DNA from: Bacillus_I endophytica_A
Lineage (GTDB): Bacteria > Bacillota > Bacilli > Bacillales > Bacillaceae_H
Assembly: GCF_026790145.1 (NCBI RefSeq)
Contig: NZ_JALAMS010000002.1
Span: forward strand, 6,725 to 70,724
Length of the DNA: 64,000 nt
Reading direction: 5' to 3'
This document shows, piece after piece, positions 46,101 through 55,000 of this stretch. Below the pieces are notes generated by a model, which saw nothing but the letters and a program-made list of their open reading frames with translations, was not told the origin of the DNA and made no database searches. The translations under genes and the position numbers were made by a program. The first letter of the stretch is position 1. Every line of letters begins with the position of its first letter.

Positions 46101-49072
46101 GCTTCCATTTCCAGTAAGGCTTTCCGATCAACCTTACCATTTGGAGTGAGTGGCATCGCTTCAATTTTGAAAAAGTATGCCGGAACCATATAATGCGGCA
46201 GTTGCTTCTTGAGATACTCACGCCACTCTCCAGCGTCCCCTTCACCCACTACATAAGCTACTAACTGCTTGTCTCCTGGACGATCTTCCTTCACCAACAC
46301 GATAGCCTCTTTTACAGATGAGTGATCATGTAAGGCCGCTTCAATTTCTCCCAACTCAATTCGGAAGCCTCTGATTTTCACTTGGTTATCTATTCTTCCG
46401 ATATACTCCAAGTTACGATTATTCAGATACCTCACCAGGTCACCCGTCCGATAGAGTCGTTCCCCTTCCTTAAATGGATGCGGAATAAAACGTTCGGCAG
46501 TTAACTCTGATCGATTGAAGTAGCCACGTGCCAAGCCTACTCCACCAAGGTAAAGTTCCCCCGCCACACCAATCGGTACCACCTGTTGATTTTGATCCAA
46601 CACATACAATTTTGTATTATCAATCGGACGACCAATTGGAATAAGCATTAGTTCTTTTTCTAAATCACATTCATAATAAGTGACATCCACAGTCGCTTCG
46701 GTAGGGCCGTACAAGTTGCTTAACTTCGTTTGCTGAATATCGTAAAATACCCCCTTAAACCGGCGAACCTGTTCAATGTTTAACTCTTCTCCACTAGTAA
46801 AAACCTGACTTAAAGACGATACATTCTTTTTCGATTTAGATTGTTCCATATAATCCAAGAAAGTAGATAACATCGACGGAACAAAGTGCATCGTGGTCAC
46901 ACGATATCGTTCGATATACTTCTCAATCATCGCAGGATCTTTCTCACCCCCGAGTGGAAGTAAACAAACACGTGCTCCTACAAATGACCACCAAAATAAT
47001 TCCCAGACAGAAACATCAAACGAAAATGGCGTTTTTTGTAGGATTGCATCCTCCTCAGATAATGGATATTTTTTTTGCATCCACTGTAGTCGGTTGATAA
47101 CCGAGTGGTGTTCAATCATAACTCCCTTTGGATTCCCTGTCGAACCCGAAGTGTATATGATATACGCTAAGTTATTTGCTGTTACTCCACTCACTGGAGC
47201 CAAATTACTCTCTTTAGAAATCGTTGCTTGATCACGGTCTAAACAAATTGCTTGGATATCTTCAGGTAACCAGTCCTGTAGTGCTTCTTTTGTTAAAATT
47301 ACTTGAATTTGTGAGTTCTCTAAAATGTATCTCAGGCGGTTTTCAGGATAACTTGGGTCCAGCGGGACATAAGCCCCACCCGCTTTAAGAATTCCATAGA
47401 GACCAATAATCATATCAGGTGAACGTTCAACACATATACCGACCAATGACTCAGGTCCTATACCTCGCTTTTGTAAATAATGCGCCACTTGATTCGCTTT
47501 TTCATTGAGTTCTTGATACGTTAGCTGTCCATCTTCATAAACTACCGCCACCGCTTGAGGTGTACGTGCAACTTGCTGTTCAAACAGTTCATGAATCATG
47601 CTCTCATGTCCATAAGCTACGTCAGTGTCATTCCATTCTTCTAAGAGCCGTTTCTGCTCTGTGTCCGATAACATTGACAGCTTTGTAAATGATTCATCTG
47701 GATGATACGCAATTTCATTTAACCAGTTCTCAAAATGCCCTGCCATACGTGCAATGGTACTACTATCAAATAAATCTGTATTGTATTCAAAAGAGACAAA
47801 TAGACCTTCTTCCACTTCGTAAGCAGTTAAACTCAAATCAAATTTCGCAATAGAAATATTACTTTCTATCATTTCTAAGCTTCTACCAGACAGCTCTAGT
47901 CGTTCTGGTTTTATATTCTGTAGTGTAAACATGGTCTGGAAGACAGGAGAATGACTCATACTTCGTTCGGGTTGCACAGCTTCTACCACTTTTTCAAACG
48001 GTATATCTTGATATTCATACGCTTTTAACGCCTTTTTCTTTGTTTGAAACAAAATCTCCCGAAAAGTAGGAGTTCCACTCAAATCCGCTCGATAAACCAA
48101 CGTATTAACAAAGAAACCGATTAATCCTTCTACTCCCTTATGATTCCGATTCGCAATCGGACTTCCGACGAGAATATCTTTTTGCCCCGTATAACGAGCA
48201 AGAAAGCTCTGATATGCAGCCATTAAAGTCATAAATAAGGTAGCCCTTTCTTGGCGACTTATATCCTTCAATTGACTGAGTAATTTATGAGGAAAAACCA
48301 CGTGATAGGTGTCTCCAGCGTACGTTTGCGTAACCGGTCGAGGGCGGTCCACTGGCAGTTGTAGTATGGGAAGCTCCCCAGACAATTCTTCCTGCCAATA
48401 CGTGAGTTGACGATTTAGCACATCACCCTGCAACCACTTCTTTTGCCACTTCGCAAAGTCTGCATATTGAATTGATAGTGAACTTAATCTAGCAGGGTTT
48501 CCGCTCGTTTCTTCCTCATAGAAAGCAAGTAATTCATTCATTAATATACCGATAGACCACGCATCAGAAATAATATGATGCATGGTACACAGCAATAACC
48601 ATTCATCCTTTCCTAATTGAACAAGCTGATTACGAATTAAAGGGCCATTCATTAAATCAAATGGTTCTTGCGCTTCTCTCGTAATTAAACTATTTATCTC
48701 TTTTTCTTTTACTTCTAGAGGAAGGTGAGAGTAATCCCTCACAGGTAATGTTCTAGGAAGGAATTCGACAATATGTTGTACAGGTTGCTCTCCTACTTCC
48801 TTAAAAACGGTACGTAACGATTCATGACGTTCAATCAGTCGATTGAATCCCTTTTCCAAAGCTTCAGGTATCCAGGTTCCCTTTAGACGCCATACTGTCG
48901 GGATATTATATAATGAACTGTTTGGGTTAAATCTATCCATAAACCACAAACGTTGTTGTGCATATGACAACGGAAGTGCTTCTTTATTCCCCTTTTTTTG
49001 CATCTGCTCCTGAAGCCAAGCTCTCTTCTCAGGAGAAAGTGAACTCAGCTTTGCAAGTAAATCACTTCTCAT
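34187..49072 (-). CDS. krsC: kurstakin-type nonribosomal peptide synthetase, modules 4-7 with thioesterase
   Basis: The 4961-residue product has domains C(30-460)-A(485-985)-T(1000-1065)-C-A(1540-2025)-T(2045-2110)-C-A(2580-3070)-T(3095-3160)-E(3175-3610)-C(3640-4080)-A(4100-4590)-T(4615-4680)-TE(4700-4950), positions approximate. The ten-residue A codes I read are DVWHFSLVDK (Ser), DSQSIGQVVK (unassigned, His by analogy), DVQDLGVVDK (Gln) and DVQDLGMVNK (Gln-like). The E domain has HHLAVDGVSW, so residue 6 should be D-configured, and the following C domain has the HHHILLDGWS form expected after an E domain. The thioesterase has GWSLGG with the catalytic Ser near 4782 and GSHEE near 4929. It overlaps krsB by 11 bp; AAAGGGG precedes the ATG. 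The module order matches the last four residues of kurstakin (Ser-His-Gln-Gln). Confidence 0.9.
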   Translation of the reverse strand: MRSDLLAKLSSLSPEKRAWLQEQMQKKGNKEALPLSYAQQRLWFMDRFNPNSSLYNIPTVWRLKGTWIPEALEKGFNRLIERHESLRTVFKEVGEQPVQHIVEFLPRTLPVRDYSHLPLEVKEKEINSLITREAQEPFDLMNGPLIRNQLVQLGKDEWLLLCTMHHIISDAWSIGILMNELLAFYEEETSGNPARLSSLSIQYADFAKWQKKWLQGDVLNRQLTYWQEELSGELPILQLPVDRPRPVTQTYAGDTYHVVFPHKLLSQLKDISRQERATLFMTLMAAYQSFLARYTGQKDILVGSPIANRNHKGVEGLIGFFVNTLVYRADLSGTPTFREILFQTKKKALKAYEYQDIPFEKVVEAVQPERSMSHSPVFQTMFTLQNIKPERLELSGRSLEMIESNISIAKFDLSLTAYEVEEGLFVSFEYNTDLFDSSTIARMAGHFENWLNEIAYHPDESFTKLSMLSDTEQKRLLEEWNDTDVAYGHESMIHELFEQQVARTPQAVAVVYEDGQLTYQELNEKANQVAHYLQKRGIGPESLVGICVERSPDMIIGLYGILKAGGAYVPLDPSYPENRLRYILENSQIQVILTKEALQDWLPEDIQAICLDRDQATISKESNLAPVSGVTANNLAYIIYTSGSTGNPKGVMIEHHSVINRLQWMQKKYPLSEEDAILQKTPFSFDVSVWELFWWSFVGARVCLLPLGGEKDPAMIEKYIERYRVTTMHFVPSMLSTFLDYMEQSKSKKNVSSLSQVFTSGEELNIEQVRRFKGVFYDIQQTKLSNLYGPTEATVDVTYYECDLEKELMLIPIGRPIDNTKLYVLDQNQQVVPIGVAGELYLGGVGLARGYFNRSELTAERFIPHPFKEGERLYRTGDLVRYLNNRNLEYIGRIDNQVKIRGFRIELGEIEAALHDHSSVKEAIVLVKEDRPGDKQLVAYVVGEGDAGEWREYLKKQLPHYMVPAYFFKIEAMPLTPNGKVDRKALLEMEAQFISENITSPRTPVEELIISVWSQVLDIENISVQDSFFELGGHSLLATQVVSRLQEIFQIELPVRELFEYSTVEALAKRLDQLCKGDKKREIPPLIPMERGEAIPLSYAQQRLWFIDQFTPNSALYNIPMVCRLTGNWIPQVLERGWNQLIERHESLRTVFHEVNGHPVQQIQPYAFCSLPQMDLTMLSPEDREAEVKRLIQQETEVPFDLGEGPLIRAIILQVGEEEWILLCTLHHIISDGWSIGVLLEEWMAFYEKAMDGKVAEFEPLPVQYADFAQWQKGWLKEEVLEQQLQYWKEELSGELPVLQLPRDRPRPAIQTHRGSTYTVLLPSTLRDKLNEFSRQEGSTLFMTLLAAYQSFLSRYTGQEDILVGSPIANRNYREIEGLIGFFVNTLVYRANLSGEPTFQDILSQVRQKALKAYEYQDIPFEKIVEVVQPERSTSHSPIFQTMFILQNMKQEFPVLSGRSIEMIESHSPIAKFDLSVMVVETEEGLIFTFEYNKDLFNVTTIERMAGHFEKWLHEVSHHPQRPLNSLSMLSESERALLLETWNDTAIEMSHQGLICDRFEEQVARRPDAIAVVDQTREWTYSELDAQANQLANALQKKGVTPESVVGVYLPRSAELMVSLLGILKAGGAYVVLDPLYPKSRLQYMIEDAGIQIVVTTAVQKSLSEQVETVRLEEIIEESVIAPKRHINPEHLAYIVYTSGSTGKPKGVMVEYRSLMNMVSWHQEVYQITAEDRATQIAGIAFDSAVQEIWPYLTAGAALYLSTEELRINPEALRDWLIDSRITASFAPTPILERLLKLSWPEKIDLRFIITGGDQLTQYPSEQIPFAVINQYGPSENTVVTTDCYVPVGMTAGMPSIGRPIANTEVYVLDSHLQPVPIGVIGDLYIGGKSLARGYANRPDLTKEKFISNPFKSGERLYYTGDKASYLPDGALQFHGRIDDQVKIRGFRIELGEIEATLQAHSSVKEAVVLVREDEPGDKRLVAYVVGERSVHEWREHLQTHLPNYMVPANFVEMAFLPLTPNGKLDLKALPIPGELSTENNVYPRNPMEELIASVWSQVLGIGNISVQDSFFELGGHSLLATQVVSRVQEIFQIELPVRELFEYSTVEALAKRLDQLCKGDKKREIPPLIPMERGEAIPLSYAQQRLWFIDQFTPNSALYNMPMVCRLTGDWVPQALETGWNQLIERHESLRTVFHEVNGHPVQQIQPYAFCSLPQMDLTKLSPEEQEREVKQWIQTEVEAPFDLEQGPLFRGQIVKISEEEWILLCNMHHIISDGWSMEILLQEWMAFYEGAVGGKSTELAPLPVQYADFAQWQREWLKEEVLNQQLAYWKEELSGELPVLMLPMDRPRPAIQTHHGLTHTVLLSRSLLDKLNELSRQEGVTLFMTLLASYQSFLARYTGQSDILVGSPIANRNYREIEGLIGFFVNTLVYRADLSGTPAFQELLSQVRKKALKAYEYQDVPFEKIVEVIQPERSTSHSPIFQTMFTLQNTRQELPELHGRNIEAMESYASIAKFDLSLSATEVEEGLLLSFVYKTDLFDSGTIRCMAEHFENWLNIIVEHPDKPLSKLPMLSESEQQQLEEWNDTAIAYPRESVIHKLFEEQVNRTPDTVAVVDENQQLTYRELNEKANQLAHYLRKCGIGAESLVGLCFQRSVEMVVGLMGIWKAGAAYVPLDPSYPESRLRYILDDAGIQVLVTNEELEGWIPKEVTAVCLDRDQEMISQESKLSPVCEVTGENLAYVIYTSGSTGNPKGALVQHHSVINLSYGLQKEVFSHEIPANMRVGLNASIAFDVSIQQLQMLLYGSSLYIIPNEVRSDPQQFVGYIRENKLEMFDITPSLLQLLLDSGLLETNDSVHVPSKVLVGGEAIMPSLWEQLVGADKIDFYNVYGPTECTVDATCYHIKKDSTRVTIGRPLPNVQTYVLDKNLLPVPVGVMGELYIGGAGLAKGYLNRPELTSERFIRHPFKEGERLYRTGDLVRYLPDGNLDYLGRIDNQVKIRGFRIELGEIEATLQEDFLVKEAVVMVRENQPGDKRLVAYVVGEGSKEEWREYLKTKMPNHMVPSYFVEMEELPLTINGKIDRKSLPIPDYQGTQEGYVAPRNEREQILSVIWERVLGLKRIGIHDNFFEIGGDSILSIQIVSRVKQAGLQLTPKQIFEHQTIAELAQVVKEEEGVQAEQGIVTGDMILTPIQQSFFAQNHSNPHHWNQSMFFRTKERLDIVSLEKSVRNLLLHHDALRLRYECLPDGAWKQWNEGIEEQSTLIVISLEEVPQADWYQVIQKEINIAQESLNLHAGPLMRMVYFDEGEKKTGRLFWSIHHLAVDGVSWRILLEDLQTAYTQAIQGQKIQLPMKSTSFKAWSEKLHHYAESTISQEVLDYWKQQSKQEVVMPPVDVTVNDSINEVTEEITVVLDEKETRTLLQEVLSTHRAQINEVLLAALVQATTVWTGQPILTVDLEGHGREEIIEDVDLSRTVGWFTSIYPVHLNITGAHTPIAALKAVKEQVRKIPNKGVDYGILRYLNATMCEQLGSQHTPFISFNYLGQFDQMFSDDAMFVPENGFKRLDHASGSKRSHLIDVIGIVKDGKLQFTWVYNVGQFAKSTIQSIAENLIHQLSRLIQSSDGESAMTVSDFAMANLNQVGLTKVLSKMNRGKNYPINDLYPLSPLQEGMIFHTLHDQEDEHVAPYIVQLSFMIRGELDIPTFEQAWKLVIQQHEILRSAFVWDEIEEPLQVVYDNIPFKMNEEDWRTLTAEEKEAKRKVFLALDRKQAFLFDKAPLMRVTVIQEGEEEYRVVWTHHHILLDGWSLPLVFTELLTVYQKIMNGEAVNLPKSSPYKKYIQWLREQNQDQAEQFWREKLKGFTAPTPLGLESKEQEKGYTEKVTHLSEEQTQALQSWAKRNKLTLSTIIQGAWAYLMSRYSGENDIVFGVTSSGRPTEIIDVEHIVGPFITTSPTRIQLIDDTKVRDWLQKIQEEEIERRQYEYASLTEIQGWSEVPRGTPLFNSLYVFENYPVKEESSGTLEIGELEGVEQTHYPLGLAVVPGIQLSLKLMYDRSKFNRLTIKRMLVHLRQVLKQMIENVDQTLSELVYVTETEQKQLLEQWNDNAISYPRESVIHKLFEEQVNRTPDTVAVVDENQQLTYRELNEKANQLAHYLQKCGIGAESLVGLCFQRSVEMVVGLMGIWKAGAAYVPLDPSYPESRLRYILDDTGIQVLVTNEALEGWIPKEVTAVCLDRDQEMISQESKLSPVCEVTGENLAYVIYTSGSTGNPKGVLVQHHSVINLSYGLQKEVFSYEIPANMRVGLNASIAFDVSIQQLQMLLYGSSLYIIPNEVRSDPQQFLSYIRENKLGMFDITPSVLQLLIDEGLLETNDGVHVPSKVLFGGEAIVPSLWERLVAVDKIHFYNMYGPTECTVNATYYHIKKDSKRVTIGRPLPNVQVYVLDRNLLPVPIGVTGELYIGGAGIARGYLKRPELTAERFIRHPFNEGERLYRTGDLVRYLTDGHLDYLGRIDNQVKIRGFRIELEEVEANLESHPSVKEAVVLVKEDKPGEKRLIAYVVGEGSMHEWREHLKTQVPNYMVPAHFIEVDAIPLTTNGKVDRKALNSLTIQRENNFSTSIIPRDEIEYQLIKIWQDLLQIEDVYVNDDFFNRGGHSLLVIKLISKIRETFGKEIKVSTLIKNPTVEGIACLIRDKHDMTKSLLTLVPLQESEKKPFFCVHPFMGNVFCYIQLARLLKNHCSFYGLQNPLVEKRQMDGLTLSEVVQLYIEEIKRVQPEGPYRLGGWSLGGAIAYKIATVLRNQGEEVELLVLMDTKVPSEQDYKTKEDVISYITKHFIHFDQVEQGEELVHQQDILVDRLIGEGVLPPDADLTSLKQMANAHRKCLNLMAEDVLTPYSGEVIYFSAEEGIELFTDWQPLLRGKVNKYLVPGSHEEIVFSPAVEKISKYLVNKLEGIKGVDFLLARK
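36060..36750. repeat. near-identical adenylation-domain segment, module 7 copy
   Basis: About 690 bp nearly identical to 40608-41298 at a constant offset of 4548 bp, inside krsC. It covers the N-terminal subdomain of the A domain, including AFDVSIQQLQ and motifs A2 to A4. Confidence 0.75.
40608..41298. repeat. near-identical adenylation-domain segment, module 6 copy
   Basis: Partner of 36060-36750. The two copies differ at few scattered bases while flanking parts of the domains differ much more, which suggests recent gene conversion or duplication between the two Gln modules. Confidence 0.75.
42400..42890. repeat. near-identical T-C junction, modules 5/6
   Basis: About 490 bp nearly identical to 45529-46019 at an offset of 3129 bp. 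It covers a carrier domain end, the linker and the beginning of the next condensation domain. Confidence 0.7.
45529..46019. repeat. near-identical T-C junction, modules 4/5
   Basis: Partner of 42400-42890. The repeat boundary runs from the 5' part of a C domain back through the linker into the carrier domain, a known place for module recombination. Confidence 0.7.
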
Positions 49073-52000
49073 TTTTTACCCCTTTCTCAAGCAAATTACT
49101 CTCGAATATACCTTGCGCTTCTTCCTCTGATAACTCTTCCAATTGCTTAAGAAGTTCAAGTAATTCTTCATCATTACTCACTTCTGTTTCTTTTTGAATA
49201 TAGTCTTGAAAACTTACATTCTCCTTACTATCATTCTGCATTTCTTTATTTTCGCTATAGAGCAATTGATTAATCCGTTCTGCCAATTCCTGCACCGTAT
49301 GATACGTAAATACATCATGCAATGGTAAATCAATTCCAAAAGCTTCTTTAAGACTGGAAACAGCCTGTGTAGCAAGTAATGAATGGCCACCGATTTCAAA
49401 AAACGAATCCTGAATTCCGATATTTTCTATACCTAAAACTTGATGCCATATTGAAACGATGGTTTTTTCCGTAGGTGTACGAGGAGCAATATAACCACTC
49501 GCTATTTCCTTACACTCTGGTACAGGCAATGCTTTTCTATCAATTTTTCCATTGGGGGTGAGTGGAAATGCGGTCAATCTGACAAAATGATCTGGAACCA
49601 TATAATTTGGTAACTGGGTCTTGAGATAACTACGCCACGTATGAACATCCCCATCCCCCACTACATAGGCAACCAAACGCGGATCACCAGGATAATCTTC
49701 ACGCACCATCACAATAACTTCGTTAATCAATGTATGATTTTGTAATGTTGCTTCAATTTCCCCTAGTTCAATCCGGAACCCACGGATTTTCACCTGATGA
49801 TCGATTCGACCGAGATACTCCAAATTTCCGTCCGGCAGATACCTGACAAGATCTCCAGTCCGGTATACTCGCTCTTCTCCTTTAAACGGATGCGGAATAA
49901 AACGCTCGTTTGTTAAGTCAGGGTGATTTAAGTATCCACGTGCTAATCCTGCTCCCCCAATGTAAAGCTCACCGATTACACCAATTGGAACCATTTTCTG
50001 GTTCGCGCTCAGTATATATACTTCTGTATTGAAGACGGGCTTACCAATTGGTGGTACCCTGTACATGACACCCTTTTCTAATTCCATATATGTGGAATAC
50101 GTAGTATCTTCGGATGGACCGTATAGGTTGTACACCTTCTCAATCGTACTTCTCTCATATAAGTCTTGGACAAGTGAGTGCTGCAATGGCTCTCCAGCTA
50201 AATTCATCACCTTTACCGAAGAAGGGATTGCATTTGCTCGAACCAACTCCTTTGCTGCTGATGGTACAGTGTTGACCAAAGTTACTCCCTTGGTAGACAG
50301 CTTATCTAGGTGAAGAGCATTTTCAGCAACAATCACCTTGCCACCCATTGTTAAGGGAACAAACACTTCAAAGACTGACAAATCAAAGGATAGCGAAGTT
50401 GAAGCTAACACTCCTGCTAAATCCTTTCTGGAATAAGTTTGATGCGCCCAATGAATCATTGTTACTGTATTCCGGTGCTCAATCATCACTCCCTTAGGAT
50501 TTCCAGTGGACCCTGAGGTATAGATAATATAAGCTAAGTTATAGCTTGTCACTTCACTCATACACACCGTCGTTACTTCCTGTTCAATTTCTGCTCGGTC
50601 ACGATCAATGCAAATCATGTCAACGGATTTAGGTAAAATCATTTTTTGCTGTAACTTTTCCTGTGTCACCAGTACCTTTATATGAGCATCCGCTAAAATA
50701 TACTGCAGCCGACTTTCCGGATACGCTGGGTCAATTGGAACATAAGCTCCTCCTGCCTTCATGATTCCTAAGAGGCCGACAATCATCTCGAGTGAACGTG
50801 TAACGCAAATCCCAACCAATGATTCGCATCCCACTCCCCGTTTCTGTAGATAATGTGCCAGCTGATTCGAGCGTTCGTTCAATTCTCGATATGTTAGTTC
50901 TTCATCTTCGCACACTACCGCAATTGCTTCTGGCGTTTTCTCTACTTGTTCTTCAAACAGTGTATGAATCTTACTTTCGCGTATATCCACAACCCCTGTT
51001 TCATTCCATTCCTCTAGTAATTGCTTATATTCTACTTTCGATAACATATTCAGTTCTGATAGTGAATCTCTTGGATGAGATACAATTTGATATAACCAAT
51101 GTTCAAAATGGCCTGCCATACGTTCAATGGTTGTATCATTAAACAAATCAGTATTATATTCAAAAGTTAGCAATAATCCTTCTTCCGTCTCCGAAGCAAA
51201 TAAACTCAAATCAAATTTAGCAAAAGAAGTATGACTTTCCATCAGCTCCATGTTTCTTTCAGATAGCTGAGATAACTCTTGTTTCGTATTCTGTAAAGTA
51301 AACATGGTTTGAAAAATCGGCGAATGACTTGTATTCCGTTCAGGTTTTACGGATTCTACTACTTTCTCAAATGGAATGTCCTGATGCTCGTATGCTTTTA
51401 GTGCTTTTTTTCGTATCTGCGACAAAAGTTCTTGGAACGTCGGATTTCCACTAAAATCAGCTCGATAAACCAACGTATTTGCAAAGAAACCTATTAATCC
51501 TTCAATCTCTTTAACATTTCGGTTTGCAATCGGGCTTCCCACCAAGATGTCGTCTTGTTCTGTATAACGAGAAAGGAAGCTTTGATACGCCGCCATCAAG
51601 GTCATAAATAAGGTGGATCCTTCTTGCAGACTTAAATCTTTGAGCTTTTCTAGTAGGGAATTCGCCACCATTAGGAACTGACTTGCACCACGGTGGGTTT
51701 GAACCGCAGGTCGAGGACGATCCATCGGTAATTGTAAAACCGGTAGTTCTCCAGACAATTCTTCCTTCCAATATTGAAGGTGCTGATCCAAATTCTCTTC
51801 TTTTTGCCATTCTTTTTGCCACATGACAAAGTCTGCATATTGAACAGATAACTCCTTCAGTTCCACTGGTTTTCCGCTTATCGCTCCTTCATAAAAAGCC
51901 ATCCATTCTTCAAGTAAGATTCCTATTGACCATCCATCCGAGATAATATGATGCATCGTACAAAGAAGCACCCATTCTTCCTTGTCCACTTTCAATATTC

Positions 52001-55000
52001 GTGTTCGAATCAAAGGACCTTTCCTCAAATGAAATGGCTCCTCCGCTTCGTTTTGAATGAGCCGTTTCATTTCTCTTTCCCTATCTTCTAGAGAGAGATT
52101 TGCTAGATCCGTTTGAGGGATAGGTCTGAAAACATGAGATTGAACCTGCTGAAAGGGTTCCCCCTCTTGCTCTTGAATTATCGTCCGTAATGATTCATGA
52201 CGTTCCAACAATTGATTCCATCCGGCCTCCAATGCTTGAATTGACCATTTCCCTGTCAATCGACAAGCTGCATGAATATTGTACATCGCACTATTTGGCA
52301 TTAATTGGTCAATAAACCATAGGCGTTTCTGTGCGTAGGAAAGCGAAATAGATTCTCCCCGCGTCATAGGTACAAGTGGTGGAACCTCTCGTTTTTTCTC
52401 TCCTTTCCATAACTGATCCAATCGCTTCGCTAATGCCTCCACTGTAACGTGCGTGAAAAGTTCACGTAGCGGGATTTTAATCTGGAACACTTCTTGTAAT
52501 CGAGAGACGATTTGAGTAGCGAGTAGTGAATGCCCACCTCGTTCAAAGAAGGAGTCCTGAACACCAATATTTTCTATCCCTAACACTTGACTCCAAACCG
52601 AAGCAATAAGCTCTTCCGATGGCGTCCGAGGTAGAACATTAAAATCCCCTATAGGTTGCTCATCTGGTGCTGGTAAGGCTTTTCGATCGATTTTCCCATT
52701 CGGAGTAAGTGGGAACTGTTCCAACTCTACAAGGTGCGCTGGAATCATGTAATTTGGTAATTGATTTTGTAAATACTCTCGCCACTTTTTGATATTTCCA
52801 TCGCTTATCACATATGCCACCAATCGCTGATTGCCTGGGCGATCTTCTCTAACTAATACGACAGCCTCTTTAATAGACGAATACTTTTCTAAAGTCGCTT
52901 CAATTTCTCCAAGCTCGATCCGAAAACCACGCATTTTCACTTGATGGTCCATTCTCCCTATAAATTCTAAATTCCCATCAGTTAGATATCTTACTGAATC
53001 TCCTGTGCGATACAGTCGTTCTCCTAATTGAAATGGATGAGGAACGAATCTTTCAGCAGTGAGCTCAGGACGATTTAAGTATCCACGCGCTAAACCTGCA
53101 CCACCAATATATAACTCACCCTCTATCCCTATCGATTGCAAGCGTTGATTTTGGTCTAATACATACAATTGCGTATTCTGTATCGGCTGGCCAATAGAAA
53201 CAAATTCTTGATTAGGTTGAATGTCAAATGCATTTACGTAAATAGTTGCTTCAGTTGGTCCATAAAAGTTGGTTAGTTTTACTTGTCCGCTCTGATTCCA
53301 TTGCTGTTGAAATCGTCTAACCACCCCTGAACTTAGCTCTTCCCCACCAGAAAATACATGACGCACGGACGAACATTTCAAATTCAATTCAATATGATTG
53401 AAATGATCTAAGAAAACAGATAACATCGAAGGAACAAATTGAACAATAGTAACCTGATGTTTTTCAATCACTTCAGCTATAATAGAAGGATCTTTCTCTC
53501 CACCTGGAGGTAAGAAAGATACACACGCGCCTACGCTAATACCCCAAAATAACTCCCAAACAGATACATCAAATGAGAATGGCGTTTTCTGCAAGATCAC
53601 ATCCTTTTCAGAAAGTGGATATTGATGTTGCATCCATTCAAGGTAATTAATCACTGAATGATGCTCAATCATCACTCCCTTTGGATTCCCTGTAGATCCT
53701 GAAGTATACATAACATATGCTAAATTTCTTCCTGTTACACTACTTGTACATACGGTTGATTCTTCTTTTTCAATTGCACTACAATCTTGATTCATGCAAA
53801 TTGTTTCGATGTGTTGGGATATACCTAGACTTTTTAACTTTTCTTGCGTTACTAGTACTTCGATGCTAGCATCTTCTAATATATAGCGTAACCGACTCTC
53901 TGGATAAGTGGGGTCAAGTGGAACATAAGCTCCTCCTGATTTTAGAATCCCTAGTAACGCTATCATCATTTGTGTCGAACGTTCCATATATACTCCAACT
54001 AGAGACTCTGGACCTACACCACGTTTTTGTAAATAGTGAGCTAACTGATTAGCGCGCTCATCCAGCTCTTTATAGGTAATTTGTTCATTTTCATAAATAA
54101 CCGCAATTGCTTCTGGCGTTTTCTTAACTTGCTTCTCAAATACCGTTTGAATCATATTTTCAGATGAATATTTTACTTGAGTATTATTCCATTCCTCTAG
54201 CAACTGCGTCTGCTCTTCCATTGTTAAATGAGTGACTTCAGAGAGCTTTGAATCTAAACTTTTCGTCATCTGAATTAATGTTTGCGATAAGTGACCCTGA
54301 ATCCGATTTATTGTTTCTTCATTAAAATAGTTGCGGTCATACATCAACTTTAACGTAATTTCCTTACCAGGCATTACAATGAGTGTTAAAGGATAGTTTG
54401 TTTGTTCCGCGCTTTGGACCTCTAGTAATCTTAAATCAACATTACGCTCACCTTGAATGGGGTAATTTTCAAACACATACAATGTATGAAATAAGGAACT
54501 ATTCCGCGGAACCTCACTCCACCCTTGAATATCAACCAACGAATTATACTCATATTGTCTTCGTTCCATTTCTTTCATCTGTATCTTACGAAGCCAATCT
54601 ACTACTGATGTATCATTTGTTACTCGAATTCGAGTAGGTAATGTGTTAATGAATAGGCCAACCATATTCTCTGCGCCTACCAATTCAGTAGGACGTCCAG
54701 AGCTAGTTACGCCAAATACGATGTCATCTTCACCGCTATACCTACTCATCAAGTAGGCCCAAGCGCCCTGTACTAACGTATTCAATGTTAACCGACTATT
54801 TCGTACCCACTCTTGTAAATTCTCAGTAAGTTCCTCAGATACCTGATAAACACACTCTCCATAACCCTTCTCCTGTCCTTGGTCCTTTCTTTCCATCGCT
54901 AATGGCGTAGGTGCATGAAATCCTTTTAATTCTTCTGTCCAAAATTTTTCTGCTTGACTGTAATCTTGTTTATTTATCCATTGGATATATTTTTTATAAG